A stretch of 9,993 nt of DNA from Chloroflexota bacterium (GTDB taxonomy: Bacteria; Chloroflexota; Dehalococcoidia; Lucifugimonadales; UBA1127), in NCBI GenBank assembly GCA_028873745.1, contig JAPPNT010000002.1, positions 3,358 to 13,350 of the forward strand. Reading direction: 5' to 3'. The first letter of the stretch is position 1. Each line of letters opens with the position of its first letter. The notes under the pieces are model-generated. The model was not told where the DNA came from. It made no database searches and saw only the letters and a list, made by a program, of their open reading frames with translations. Below, piece by piece: positions 1-5,900 of the stretch. Position numbers and translations under genes: made by a program.

Positions 1-789
1 GATGTCCGCGTGGCGCCAGGAGTAGATGGACTGGTCGGGATCGCCCACGACGGCGACATTGCGCCATTTCCCCGCAAGCTGCTTGGCAATCTCGTACTGG
101 GCGACGTTGGTGTCCTGGAACTCGTCGACCATGAGGTGCCGGAATCGGTCCTGGTAGCGGGCCAGCACGTCCGGGTGCGCGACGAAGAGGCTGTGGGTCA
201 TGAGCAAGAGGTCGTCGAAATCGACGGCCTGGTTGGCGCGGAGCATACCCTGATACTGCTCGTAGGCGCGGAGCGTGACCTCCTCGAAGTAGGAGCCGAC
301 GTTGGCACGGTAGGCGGCGGGGTCCATGAGCTGGGCCTTGGCGCCGGAGATGCCGTTGAGGATCGCGCCGGGAGTGAACTGCTTCGGTTCGATGCCGGCG
401 GCCTGCATGGCCTTCTTGAGGAGGCTGAGCTGGTCGTCGCGGTCGTAGATGGTGAAGTCGCGATTGATGTTGATGGCCTCGCCGGACTCTCGGAGGATGC
501 GGGAGCAGAGGGCGTGGAATGTGCCGGCGGTGACCTGCTCGGCAACGGGACCCCCGAGGAGACGCGCGAGGCGGTCGCGGAGCTCGCGGGCGGCCTTGTT
601 GGTGAACGTGAGCACGCAGATGCCGCGGGGGGAGACGCCGACGGTCCGGACGAGGTAGGCGACGCGGTGGACGATGACACGGGTCTTGCCGCTGCCGGGG
701 CCCGCGATGATGAGCAGCGGGCCATCTATGTGCTGCACGGCCAGCTGCTGCGCCTGGTTGAGGCCCTCGAGGAGACGGTCTGTCGTCAT
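1..789 (-). CDS. pcrA: UvrD/PcrA-type superfamily 1 DNA helicase, N-terminal part (runs off the left edge)
   Basis: ATP-dependent 3'-5' DNA helicase of the UvrD/PcrA family, which acts in nucleotide excision repair and in clearing recombination or replication blockages. The 263 visible residues cover domain 1A and much of 1B. Seen in order: Q-motif LNQAQQLAV (10-18), Walker A GPGSGKT (30-36), motif Ia TFTNKAA (61-67), motif Ib TFH (90-92), Walker B DEFQD (222-226) and motif III GDPDQSIYSWR (249-259). The open frame reaches base 1 with no stop, so roughly the C-terminal two thirds of a typical 700-750-residue protein lies outside the window. The ATG at 789 places the Q-motif at residue 10, as expected for the family; no convincing Shine-Dalgarno precedes it. 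The gene diverges from the MscS-like gene. PcrA and UvrD cannot be told apart from this part, but membership of the family is secure. Confidence 0.95.
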   Translation of the reverse strand, partial: MTTDRLLEGLNQAQQLAVQHIDGPLLIIAGPGSGKTRVIVHRVAYLVRTVGVSPRGICVLTFTNKAARELRDRLARLLGGPVAEQVTAGTFHALCSRILRESGEAININRDFTIYDRDDQLSLLKKAMQAAGIEPKQFTPGAILNGISGAKAQLMDPAAYRANVGSYFEEVTLRAYEQYQGMLRANQAVDFDDLLLMTHSLFVAHPDVLARYQDRFRHLMVDEFQDTNVAQYEIAKQLAGKWRNVAVVGDPDQSIYSWRHADI

Positions 790-798
790 ACGCCAGCA

Positions 799-807
799 GT
801 ATAGCAG
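799..807 (-). promoter_or_regulatory. Candidate extended -10 promoter for the helicase gene
   Basis: Read on the minus strand, TGC-TATACT lies just upstream of the helicase ATG at 789 and resembles an extended -10 element. No good -35 is visible at the usual distance, which extended -10 promoters can tolerate. A transcription start about 7 nt after the hexamer would leave a leader of only a few bases, matching the absence of a ribosome binding site and suggesting a leaderless or nearly leaderless mRNA. This is inferred from the motif alone. Confidence 0.35.
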
Positions 808-870
808 CGCGGGGGGCGCGGATGCCGCACGCACGCGGCAGTTGCGGCGGCGATTGCGCGATGCTCGCTG

Positions 871-892
871 TGCTATGCTTTTCCATGAGAGG
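871..892 (+). promoter_or_regulatory. Candidate extended -10 promoter and ribosome binding site of the MscS-like gene
   Basis: TGC-TATGCT (871-879) resembles an extended -10 element and is followed by a GAGAGG Shine-Dalgarno (887-892), 5 nt before the ATG at 898. No clear -35 is visible. The ribosome binding site is convincing; the promoter is tentative. Confidence 0.4.
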
Positions 893-897
893 TACAC

Positions 898-2040
898 ATG
901 GAAGAGCTGGAAATCGGCAACATCACGTTAGGTTCCACGTTCCTGGACATTGCCGTTTTGGTAGCGGCCTTCCTTTTCTTCGTGTTCCTTTCCTACCTGG
1001 TCCATTTCATCCTCGACCGGATAGCCGACAGCCTGAAGCGCCATCAACGGGCGGAGGTGATCGAGCACCTCATTCAGGCGACGTACCGCCCCATTACGCT
1101 TTTCTTCCTCGTGCAGGGACTCCTCGCCGTCGCATTGCTGCTGAGCACGATGGAGCGATGGCAGGACGCCATCGGCCTCGACGAGTGGCTGAATGTCATC
1201 TTCCGCGTGTGGGCGGTGTTGACATTGCTTCTGGTCGCGTCGGGCATCGCGCGGGGCCTTGGCGTCCTGCTGTCGTGGTACGGCGAGCACCACGCCGAGG
1301 AAGAGGGCGCCATCATTGCGCCGGCCCTCGTGAACCCGATGCGCCGGTTCGCGACGCTGGCCATCTACATCATCGCCATACTGGTCGGACTGGAGCTGAT
1401 GGGAATCAGCGTGACGCCGCTGGTGGCCGGACTTGGCATCGGCGGTCTTGCAGTCGCGCTTGCAGTCCAGCCGACGCTGTCGAACTTCTTCGCGGGGAGC
1501 TACCTCGCGGGCGACAAGGTCGTCCGGTCAGGCGACTTTGTCGAGCTCGAGAACGGCATGCAGGGCTACGTCGTGGACGTGGGGTGGCGGAGCACGCGGC
1601 TGCGGACGCCGTACAACAACCTCGTCGTCATCCCGAATTCCCGGCTGGCGGACAGCATGCTGACGAACTTCTCGAGCCCGGAGGAGGCGATCGGCGTGCT
1701 GCTGATGTGCGGGGTCAGCTACAGCAGCGCGCTGGGCGACGTCGAGCGGATGGCGAAAGAGGCGGCACAGAAGGTCATCGACGAGACGGACGGCGCGGAC
1801 AAGAACATGTCGCCGTGGTTCGGCTTCGAGACGTTCGGCGACTCCAACATCGACTTCTGGGTTTGGGTACAGGCGAACAGCCGGATGGACTCCTTCATCG
1901 TCAAGAGCGAGCTGATCAAGGCGCTGCACGAGCGGTTTGGCGCGGAGGGGATCTCGATCAACTACCCGATGCGGCATCTGGTGTTTCCGGAGGGCGGGGT
2001 GTCCGTGAGCCGGATGGACGGGGACGGCGCGGCGTCATAG
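898..2040 (+). CDS. MscS-family small-conductance mechanosensitive ion channel
   Basis: Membrane channel of the MscS family, which opens under membrane tension to release solutes during hypo-osmotic shock. The 380-residue protein has hydrophobic, probably membrane-spanning segments at about 14-38, 65-84, 100-126 and 150-169. The pore-lining helix follows at about 174-203, with the Gly/Ala-rich pattern AGLGIGGLAVALAVQ and then PTLSNFFAG, typical of MscS TM3. The cytoplasmic beta domain (about 208-258) has GDFVEL, a G-rich turn and VVIPNSRL. An alpha/beta C-terminal domain runs from about 262 to 362 and the last 18 residues are a polar tail. The length is larger than the 286-residue E. coli MscS, with extra N-terminal membrane segments, which is common in the family. 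The ATG at 898 has a good ribosome binding site. It stands alone on its strand and converges on the VLRF1 gene. Family membership is firm; conductance and ion selectivity are unknown. Confidence 0.94.
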   Translation: MEELEIGNITLGSTFLDIAVLVAAFLFFVFLSYLVHFILDRIADSLKRHQRAEVIEHLIQATYRPITLFFLVQGLLAVALLLSTMERWQDAIGLDEWLNVIFRVWAVLTLLLVASGIARGLGVLLSWYGEHHAEEEGAIIAPALVNPMRRFATLAIYIIAILVGLELMGISVTPLVAGLGIGGLAVALAVQPTLSNFFAGSYLAGDKVVRSGDFVELENGMQGYVVDVGWRSTRLRTPYNNLVVIPNSRLADSMLTNFSSPEEAIGVLLMCGVSYSSALGDVERMAKEAAQKVIDETDGADKNMSPWFGFETFGDSNIDFWVWVQANSRMDSFIVKSELIKALHERFGAEGISINYPMRHLVFPEGGVSVSRMDGDGAAS

Positions 2041-2046
2041 CCGAGC

Positions 2047-2088
2047 GGGGCGGGTGACCACGAGAGTTGCCCCTACCCACCCCGCCCC
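2047..2088. terminator. GC-rich hairpin between convergent genes, candidate bidirectional terminator
   Basis: GGGGCGGGTG (2047-2056) can pair with CAC-C-CCGCCCC (2078-2088), giving ten base pairs with one bulged C and a loop of about 21 nt. It lies just after the channel stop codon (2040) and before the convergent VLRF1 stop (2158), the place where a terminator is expected. There is no U-run on either side, so intrinsic termination is uncertain. A second short inverted repeat, GTGACCC/GGGTCAC (2133-2139 and 2155-2161), overlaps the VLRF1 stop codon. Confidence 0.35.
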
Positions 2089-2090
2089 TC

Positions 2091-2120
2091 TGGGTTCCCG
2101 CCTGCGCGGTAACGACGAGT
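2091..2120. repeat. 30-nt extragenic palindrome, family B, diverged copy
   Basis: This copy matches 9683-9712 at 27 of 30 positions by direct comparison. The core GTTCCCGC-CTGC-GCGGTAAC forms a stem-loop with one mismatch. Its outer pair is G-C where the other copy has A-T, a compensatory change that keeps the stem. It lies in the spacer between two convergent genes. Similar palindromes occur in many environmental bacterial genomes; that statement is from memory. Confidence 0.75.
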
Positions 2121-2157
2121 CGGAGGTCCAGGGTGACCCGTCGACAGACTCGCGGGG

Positions 2158-2919
2158 TCACAGTGGGGGCTTGACCTCGTAGACGACGCTTTCCCAGAGG
2201 GTTTTTGGCAGCGCGACCAGGGCGTCGTGGCCGGGCTCGCGCACGTCGAGGAGGCGCTTGCGCGCGACACTCCCAAAGCGCTCGGCCCAGGGGCACCAGT
2301 CGCGGAAGCCAGCCAGCGTGTGCGCCTCCCCGCCGAGGAAGAAGTGCTCGATGTCGCGCTCGTAGGGGCCGAGGCGGTCTTGAAGCGTCTCGCACACGTC
2401 CTTGTAGAGCTCGTGCATCTGGCCCTCGCGGATGCGGCGGAAGCGATTGGACGACGAGCCGCCCTTCTTGTGCCGCCCCTTCACGAAACGCCGGTCGGTC
2501 TTTGATGCCAGCAGCCGCTCGCCTTGGTAGACGCCGATGCCGTAGCGGCCGAGGCGCACGAGGCAGGCGGCGATGACGGGCTCCGTGTCCAGCAAGGCGA
2601 GCAGGGGCGTGGCGTCGATGCCCTTCGTCTCCATCTCGACGGCGAGGGGCAGCGGCGGGAGGACGGCCCGGAGCAGGCGGCCGTCCCAGAACAGCGCGAC
2701 GCCCACGTCCGACGCCTCGATGGCTGACGTGACGCGGTCGAGGCCCTCGACGTCGGCGAAGCTGGGCGACAGCTGGGCGAGCGGGGGCGGCGCGCTCCAC
2801 GGGGCGACGTAGGCCGTGCGGGCCGTCGCGCCGGGGCGGGCGAGGAGCGCGGCGAGGTAACGGCGCATGCGGTCCTTCGGGAGGACGCGTCGGGTGACGG
2901 TGGCGGTGTGGGTCAGCAT
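2158..2919 (-). CDS. VLRF1-type peptide release / ribosome rescue factor (actinobacterial/chloroflexi clade)
   Basis: A 253-residue protein that resembles the Vms1-like release factor 1 family, in particular the Actinobacteria/Chloroflexi clade (acVLRF1). Relatives of the fold (eRF1, Vms1/ANKZF1) release nascent chains from stalled ribosomes by hydrolysing or cleaving peptidyl-tRNA. Seen: an N-terminal alpha/beta part; a central strand pair GRYGIGVYQGERLL (124-137); then the basic loop FVKGRHKKGG (145-154) followed by SSSNRFRRIRE (155-165), the expected place of the catalytic loop and the conserved Arg-rich helix. Where related proteins carry a Gln after the Gly pair, this one appears to have Ser157, with Asn158 next; that is the main oddity. 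The ATG at 2919 is only 12 nt after the toxin stop, has no obvious Shine-Dalgarno, and is probably translated by coupling. GC is high, unlike the two genes upstream. Family assignment is by motif recognition, activity by inference. Confidence 0.72.
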   Translation of the reverse strand: MLTHTATVTRRVLPKDRMRRYLAALLARPGATARTAYVAPWSAPPPLAQLSPSFADVEGLDRVTSAIEASDVGVALFWDGRLLRAVLPPLPLAVEMETKGIDATPLLALLDTEPVIAACLVRLGRYGIGVYQGERLLASKTDRRFVKGRHKKGGSSSNRFRRIREGQMHELYKDVCETLQDRLGPYERDIEHFFLGGEAHTLAGFRDWCPWAERFGSVARKRLLDVREPGHDALVALPKTLWESVVYEVKPPL

Positions 2920-2931
2920 ATCGGGGACATT

Positions 2932-3195
2932 CTACAGCGACCGGTAGGTGTCCTTCTCGCGGCGCTCGACTCGTTCTATGCTGACGATTCGCTCTTCGTC
3001 TTCAATGAAATAGATGATGCGCCATGCCCCAACACGGATGCGGTGAAGGTCATCTCTAATTTTTGTCACACCATGGGGACGTGGATTGGCGGCTAACGCA
3101 ACAATGCGTTCGTCAATGCGGATGAAATCCGCACGAGAAAGCCTGCTCAGTGATCTCTCTGCACGCGGCCTGATTATAACGGAGTAATCAGGCAT
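2932..3195 (-). CDS. RelE/ParE-family toxin
   Basis: An 87-residue basic protein of the RelE/ParE toxin superfamily. RelE members cleave mRNA in the ribosomal A site; ParE members poison gyrase. Seen: N-terminal strand YSVIIRPRAERSL (4-16), a helical hairpin to about 36, then LHRIRVGAWRIIYFIED (50-66), the family's core strands with the typical R-x-G-x-(Y/W)-R-(I/V)-I-Y pattern, and a C-terminal strand VSIERVERRE (71-80) ending near Tyr84. The usual GHR at the last strand is replaced by VERR. An upstream in-frame TTG at 3204 is possible, but the ATG at 3195 fits family length better and overlaps the antitoxin stop by 8 nt (ATGCCTGA), typical of translational coupling; it has no Shine-Dalgarno of its own. 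GC is near 50%, well below the flanking genes. RelE-like activity is favoured over ParE but not proven. Confidence 0.82.
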   Translation of the reverse strand: MPDYSVIIRPRAERSLSRLSRADFIRIDERIVALAANPRPHGVTKIRDDLHRIRVGAWRIIYFIEDEERIVSIERVERREKDTYRSL

Positions 3196-3445
3196 CGGAG
3201 GCAAGGCGTTCGGCCCTGTACTCGCTATAGGGTCTGGTGTCTGAGTAGCCGTAGGCCTTGCGGTGCGCCAGCACCTCCTCCGCGATGGCTATGTCATCAA
3301 GGAGGTCTTCCTGGTCTTCCTCATCTGATACGTCCGGCGGTTGCGGGTCAGGCGATCCCTTTGGCGCGCTGTCCGTGTGCGCCGTCAGCGCGTCTTCGGG
3401 CAGAGACTTGTCCTTAGTCGTGTCGTTGTCGCTGGGAGCAGCCAT
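3188..3445 (-). CDS. Antitoxin candidate paired with the RelE/ParE toxin
   Basis: An 85-residue acidic protein placed where antitoxins sit, directly upstream of and overlapping the toxin. Residues 1-45 are rich in Asp, Glu, Pro and Ser and probably disordered. The C-terminal half (EEDQEDLLDDIAIAEEVLAH, 42-61, then YSEYRAERLAS, 73-83) looks like a helix plus extended tail, the usual toxin-neutralising element. No recognisable Phd, RelB, MetJ/Arc or HTH DNA-binding domain is visible, so autoregulation of the usual kind is not evident. A longer frame exists upstream, but the ATG at 3445 has GGAG 8 nt before it and lies just downstream of a good promoter. The family was not recognised; the role is inferred from position and composition. 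Confidence 0.68.
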   Translation of the reverse strand: MAAPSDNDTTKDKSLPEDALTAHTDSAPKGSPDPQPPDVSDEEDQEDLLDDIAIAEEVLAHRKAYGYSDTRPYSEYRAERLASDA

Positions 3446-3481
3446 GCGTGTTTCTCCAAGTGTGCCCCTCTGTATGTCCCA

Positions 3482-3511
3482 AGAATACGCAGGCCGACGA
3501 GCAATCGTCAA
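3482..3511 (-). promoter_or_regulatory. Sigma-70-type promoter of the antitoxin-toxin-VLRF1 run
   Basis: On the minus strand TTGACG (3511-3506), an 18-nt spacer and TATTCT (3487-3482) give a close match to the -35/-10 consensus. Transcription would start near 3475, about 30 nt before the antitoxin ATG at 3445, leaving room for the GGAG ribosome binding site. With 8-nt overlap and 12-nt spacing between the following genes, this promoter probably serves all three. The -35 region contains the short direct repeat CAATC-GT-CAATC on the plus strand, a possible but unproven operator half-site pair. Confidence 0.6.
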
Positions 3512-3596
3512 TCCACTCGTGTCGCCCTGGCGTCAGCCTGCATTCGATTGCGCAGTGGGGTACACTATGCCAATTCCAGCTATGTGGGGGTCTGTG

Positions 3597-4646
3597 ATGG
3601 CTACGTTCAAGGTTGTGGCGCAGAAGCCGCCGGTGCCGACGCCCATGCAGCCCGGCGATTTCGACCTGGAGATGGAGGCGCTCGCGCCCATTGGGGCGGA
3701 AATTGTGGAGCTGGCCGCTGCGACGGAGGACGAGTTCATCGAGGGGGCGCGGGACGCCGACGCGGTGATGGCCCGGGGCCGGCGCATGACCAAGAAGATC
3801 ATCGACAGCCTGGAGCGGTGCAAGGTCATCGCGCTGGGGAGCGTCGGGGCGGACTCGGTGGACGTCGAGGCGGCGACGGCGCGGAACATCCCCGTGACCA
3901 ACTGCCCGGACACCTTCATCGAGGAGGTGGCCGACCACACGATGATGCTGATGCTGGCGACGTTCCGACGGCTGACGACGATGGACCGCATGGTGCGGGA
4001 GTCGCGGTGGCGCGAGGGGCGGCCGCTGCTGTCGGAGTTCCCGCGGCTGATGGGGCAGACGCTGGGGTTCATCGGCTTCGGGCACGTGCCGCGGGCGACG
4101 GCGCTTCGGGCGGCGCCGTTCGGGGTGCGGATGCTGGCCTACGACCCGTACATCGAGGAGCTGGTGATGAGCGGGTACGGCGTCGAGCCCGTCGGGCTGA
4201 TGGAGCTGCTGGAGAAATCAGACATCGTGTCGATGCACGCGCCGGCGACGCCGGAGGCCGAGGGGATGCTGCGGGAGCACCACTTCCGCGCGATGAAGCC
4301 GACGGCGCTGTTCATCAACAACGGCCGAGGCCCCACGGTCCACGAGGAGGCGCTCATCCAGGCGCTGCAGGAGGGGTGGATCGCGGGCGCGGGGCTGGAC
4401 GTGCTGGAAAAGGAGCCGCCGGACCCGGAGAACCCGCTCTTGCACATGGACAACGTCATCCTGACGCCGCACGTGGCGTCGGCGTCGGCGCGGATGGCGC
4501 CGGAATCGCGGCGGCGCGTGGGGACGGAGATCGCTCTGGTGCTGACGGGGCGGTGGCCGAAGTCGTGCGTGAATCCGTCGGTGCTGGAGAAGACCGATCT
4601 GCGGCGGTGGCAGCCGTACTCGATGGAGCGCGGGCCGGGGTCTTAG
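3597..4646 (+). CDS. D-isomer-specific 2-hydroxyacid dehydrogenase, NAD-binding
   Basis: A 349-residue cytosolic oxidoreductase of the D-2-hydroxyacid dehydrogenase family, which interconverts 2-hydroxy and 2-oxo acids with NAD(H). The Rossmann domain (about 108-290) has the LGFIGFGHVP loop (156-165) and Asp183 in AYDPYI, the acidic residue that favours NAD over NADP. The expected catalytic set is present: Arg244 in NNGRG, Glu273 in LEKEPP and His292 in LTPHVA. The dinucleotide loop is unusual: it reads G-F-G-H-V-P, so the third glycine of GxGxxG is Pro165. I chose the ATG at 3597, preceded by GGGGG at 3586-3590; in-frame ATGs at 3567 and 3582 lack a ribosome binding site. TACACT at 3561-3566 could be a -10, without a clear -35. 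The gene leads the plus-strand run into the twin phosphotransferases. The substrate cannot be named. Confidence 0.88.
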   Translation: MATFKVVAQKPPVPTPMQPGDFDLEMEALAPIGAEIVELAAATEDEFIEGARDADAVMARGRRMTKKIIDSLERCKVIALGSVGADSVDVEAATARNIPVTNCPDTFIEEVADHTMMLMLATFRRLTTMDRMVRESRWREGRPLLSEFPRLMGQTLGFIGFGHVPRATALRAAPFGVRMLAYDPYIEELVMSGYGVEPVGLMELLEKSDIVSMHAPATPEAEGMLREHHFRAMKPTALFINNGRGPTVHEEALIQALQEGWIAGAGLDVLEKEPPDPENPLLHMDNVILTPHVASASARMAPESRRRVGTEIALVLTGRWPKSCVNPSVLEKTDLRRWQPYSMERGPGS

Positions 4647-4655
4647 CGCGCCGTG

Positions 4656-4681
4656 CCCTTCGACAGGCTCAGGGCGAGCGG
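4656..4681 (+). repeat. 26-nt extragenic palindrome, family A, copy 1 (diverged)
   Basis: This copy differs from the other four at two positions (CGACAGG for CGACAAG, GCGAGCGG for GCGAACGG). CCCT and AGGG can pair around an 11-nt loop. It lies in the 94-nt gap between the dehydrogenase stop and the first phosphotransferase. Confidence 0.85.
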
Positions 4682-4703
4682 AGGGGGAGCGGCTCAGGAC
4701 AGG

Positions 4704-4729
4704 CCCTTCGACAAGCTCAGGGCGAACGG
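4704..4729 (+). repeat. 26-nt extragenic palindrome, family A, copy 2
   Basis: Starts CCCTTCGACAAGCTCAGGGC and ends GAACGG. Its last two G residues form the start of the GGAGGGG ribosome binding site (4728-4734) of the TTG-initiated phosphotransferase gene, so the repeat abuts the translation start region. Confidence 0.92.
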
Positions 4730-4740
4730 AGGGGAGAGGC

Positions 4741-5835
4741 TTGGCGAGCGTTGCGGTGCCCACCGGCATCCAAGACGTCACGGCGGAGTGGCTGACGTCC
4801 GCGCTGCGCGAGGGTGGGCTCGACGTGCGGGTGGCTGCGCTCTCGGCCGAGAGCATCGGCGAGGGCGCGGGGGTGAACGGGCTGACCAGCCGCGTGCGCG
4901 TGGAGTACGAGTCGGGCAGCGACGACGGGCCCGCGTCGTTTGTGCTGAAGCTGCCGCCTACCCACCCGGCGAGCAAGGAGATCGGCCTGCGACTGGGGTT
5001 CTACGAGAACGAGATCCGCTTCTACGATGAGCTTGCGGAGAACGTGTCCGTCAACCTGCCCCGCCACTACTACACTGGCATGAACAAGGAGCGGCACGAC
5101 TACGCGCTGCTGCTGGAGGACATGGCGCCGGCGCAGCCCGGCGACGACATCGCGAGCTGCTCGTGGGAGGCGGCGGCGGCCATCGTCGACGAGTTGCCCA
5201 AGCTGCACGTGCCGTGGTGGAACAGCGAGCTGCTGCCGACGCTGGAGTGGCTGCCCGTCGGCGAGCCGAACATCGAGGCGGCCAACCAGCGCTTTCAGGA
5301 AACGCTGTTTCCCGCAACGATGAACAACTACGGCGACACGATTTCGCCGACGGCTTACAGGGTTGCTGAGAAGTACTCGCGAGGGCTAGTGCACATCGTG
5401 CGGCAGATGACGGCGGCGCCGTACACGCTGACGCACAGCGACTACCGGCTCGTCAACATGCTCCTCGGAGGGACGGACGGCGAGCTGCGGGTGACGGTGC
5501 TGGACTGGCAGCGGGTTGCGCTGGGCAAGGGGCCCATCGACGTGGCCTTCTTCTGCGTGCTGAGCCTGGCGCCAGAGACGAGGCGGGCCTGGCAGTGGGA
5601 GCTTGTGGAGCGGTACCACGCGGGGCTGGTGGAGCAGGGCGTGCGCGACTATAGCCTGGAGGAGTGCAGGCGAGACTACCGGCTGTGCGCCTTCGCGCCG
5701 ACACGCATTGCGCTGGCGCACGGGTCGCGGCCGCCCGAGCAGCTCGACGGCGAGGCGGGCCGGCTGCTGCAGGCGACGCTGATGGCGCGGGCGGCGGCGG
5801 CGATGGAGGATCTCGACATGGAGGAGTTTTTGTAG
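4741..5835 (+). CDS. Phosphotransferase of the APH / ecdysteroid-kinase-like (CHK) group, paralogue 1
   Basis: A 364-residue small-molecule kinase-fold protein, probably cytosolic, using ATP to phosphorylate a hydroxyl of an unknown substrate. Seen: Lys70 in FVLKLP as the candidate ATP-binding lysine; FYENEIRFYDEL (88-99) with a candidate Glu partner; catalytic HSDYRLVN (232-239), fitting HxDxxxxN with Asp234 and Asn239; and LDWQ with Asp255 as the metal-binding Asp of the DFG position. The C-terminal helices end DLDMEEFL. The start is TTG at 4741, chosen because GGAGGGG lies 6 nt upstream and because the protein then aligns with the next gene from residue 1 (VAVP, DVTAEW/DITAEW) to equal total length. 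The gene follows the dehydrogenase by 94 nt carrying two palindromic repeats. Animal relatives phosphorylate steroid-like alcohols; the bacterial substrate here is unknown. Confidence 0.85.
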   Translation: MASVAVPTGIQDVTAEWLTSALREGGLDVRVAALSAESIGEGAGVNGLTSRVRVEYESGSDDGPASFVLKLPPTHPASKEIGLRLGFYENEIRFYDELAENVSVNLPRHYYTGMNKERHDYALLLEDMAPAQPGDDIASCSWEAAAAIVDELPKLHVPWWNSELLPTLEWLPVGEPNIEAANQRFQETLFPATMNNYGDTISPTAYRVAEKYSRGLVHIVRQMTAAPYTLTHSDYRLVNMLLGGTDGELRVTVLDWQRVALGKGPIDVAFFCVLSLAPETRRAWQWELVERYHAGLVEQGVRDYSLEECRRDYRLCAFAPTRIALAHGSRPPEQLDGEAGRLLQATLMARAAAAMEDLDMEEFL

Positions 5836-5846
5836 GGGGCGGGGCG

Positions 5847-5872
5847 CCCTTCGACAAGCTCAGGGCGAACGG
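5847..5872 (+). repeat. 26-nt extragenic palindrome, family A, copy 3
   Basis: Identical to copy 2 over 26 nt. With the preceding CG it forms a 6-bp stem, CGCCCT/AGGGCG, around an 11-nt loop. It lies in the 65-nt gap between the twin phosphotransferase genes and ends 28 nt before the second start codon. Confidence 0.92.
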
Positions 5873-5900
5873 TTTGCGGGAAGGCTTGGGAGGTTGATTG

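Noticed and set aside
10..804. A 264-codon open frame on the plus strand across the helicase region
   Set aside because: It is antisense to clear UvrD/PcrA motifs on the minus strand and its translation is low-complexity Gly/Val/Asp/Glu-rich, as expected from a GC-rich shadow frame.
2158..3445. Treating antitoxin, toxin and VLRF1 as one horizontally transferred unit
   Set aside because: The VLRF1 gene matches the high GC of the chromosome while the TA pair does not, so they probably have different origins even if they are now co-transcribed.
3258..3596. A 113-codon N-terminal extension of the 2-hydroxyacid dehydrogenase
   Set aside because: It lies antisense to the antitoxin gene and its promoter and has no resemblance to the family. 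The ATG at 3597 gives a normal length with a ribosome-binding-like G-run.
4653..4740. Short peptides such as PFDKLRANG, RPSTSSGRTG and PFALSLSKG read through the repeats
   Set aside because: These are conceptual translations of the intergenic 26-nt palindrome in several frames and appear wherever the repeat occurs. They are not conserved protein segments.
3341..4795. A 484-codon open frame overlapping the dehydrogenase in another frame
   Set aside because: Its composition (Gly/Ala/Arg/Asp runs) is that of a GC-rich shadow, and the overlapping frame has complete catalytic and cofactor motifs.
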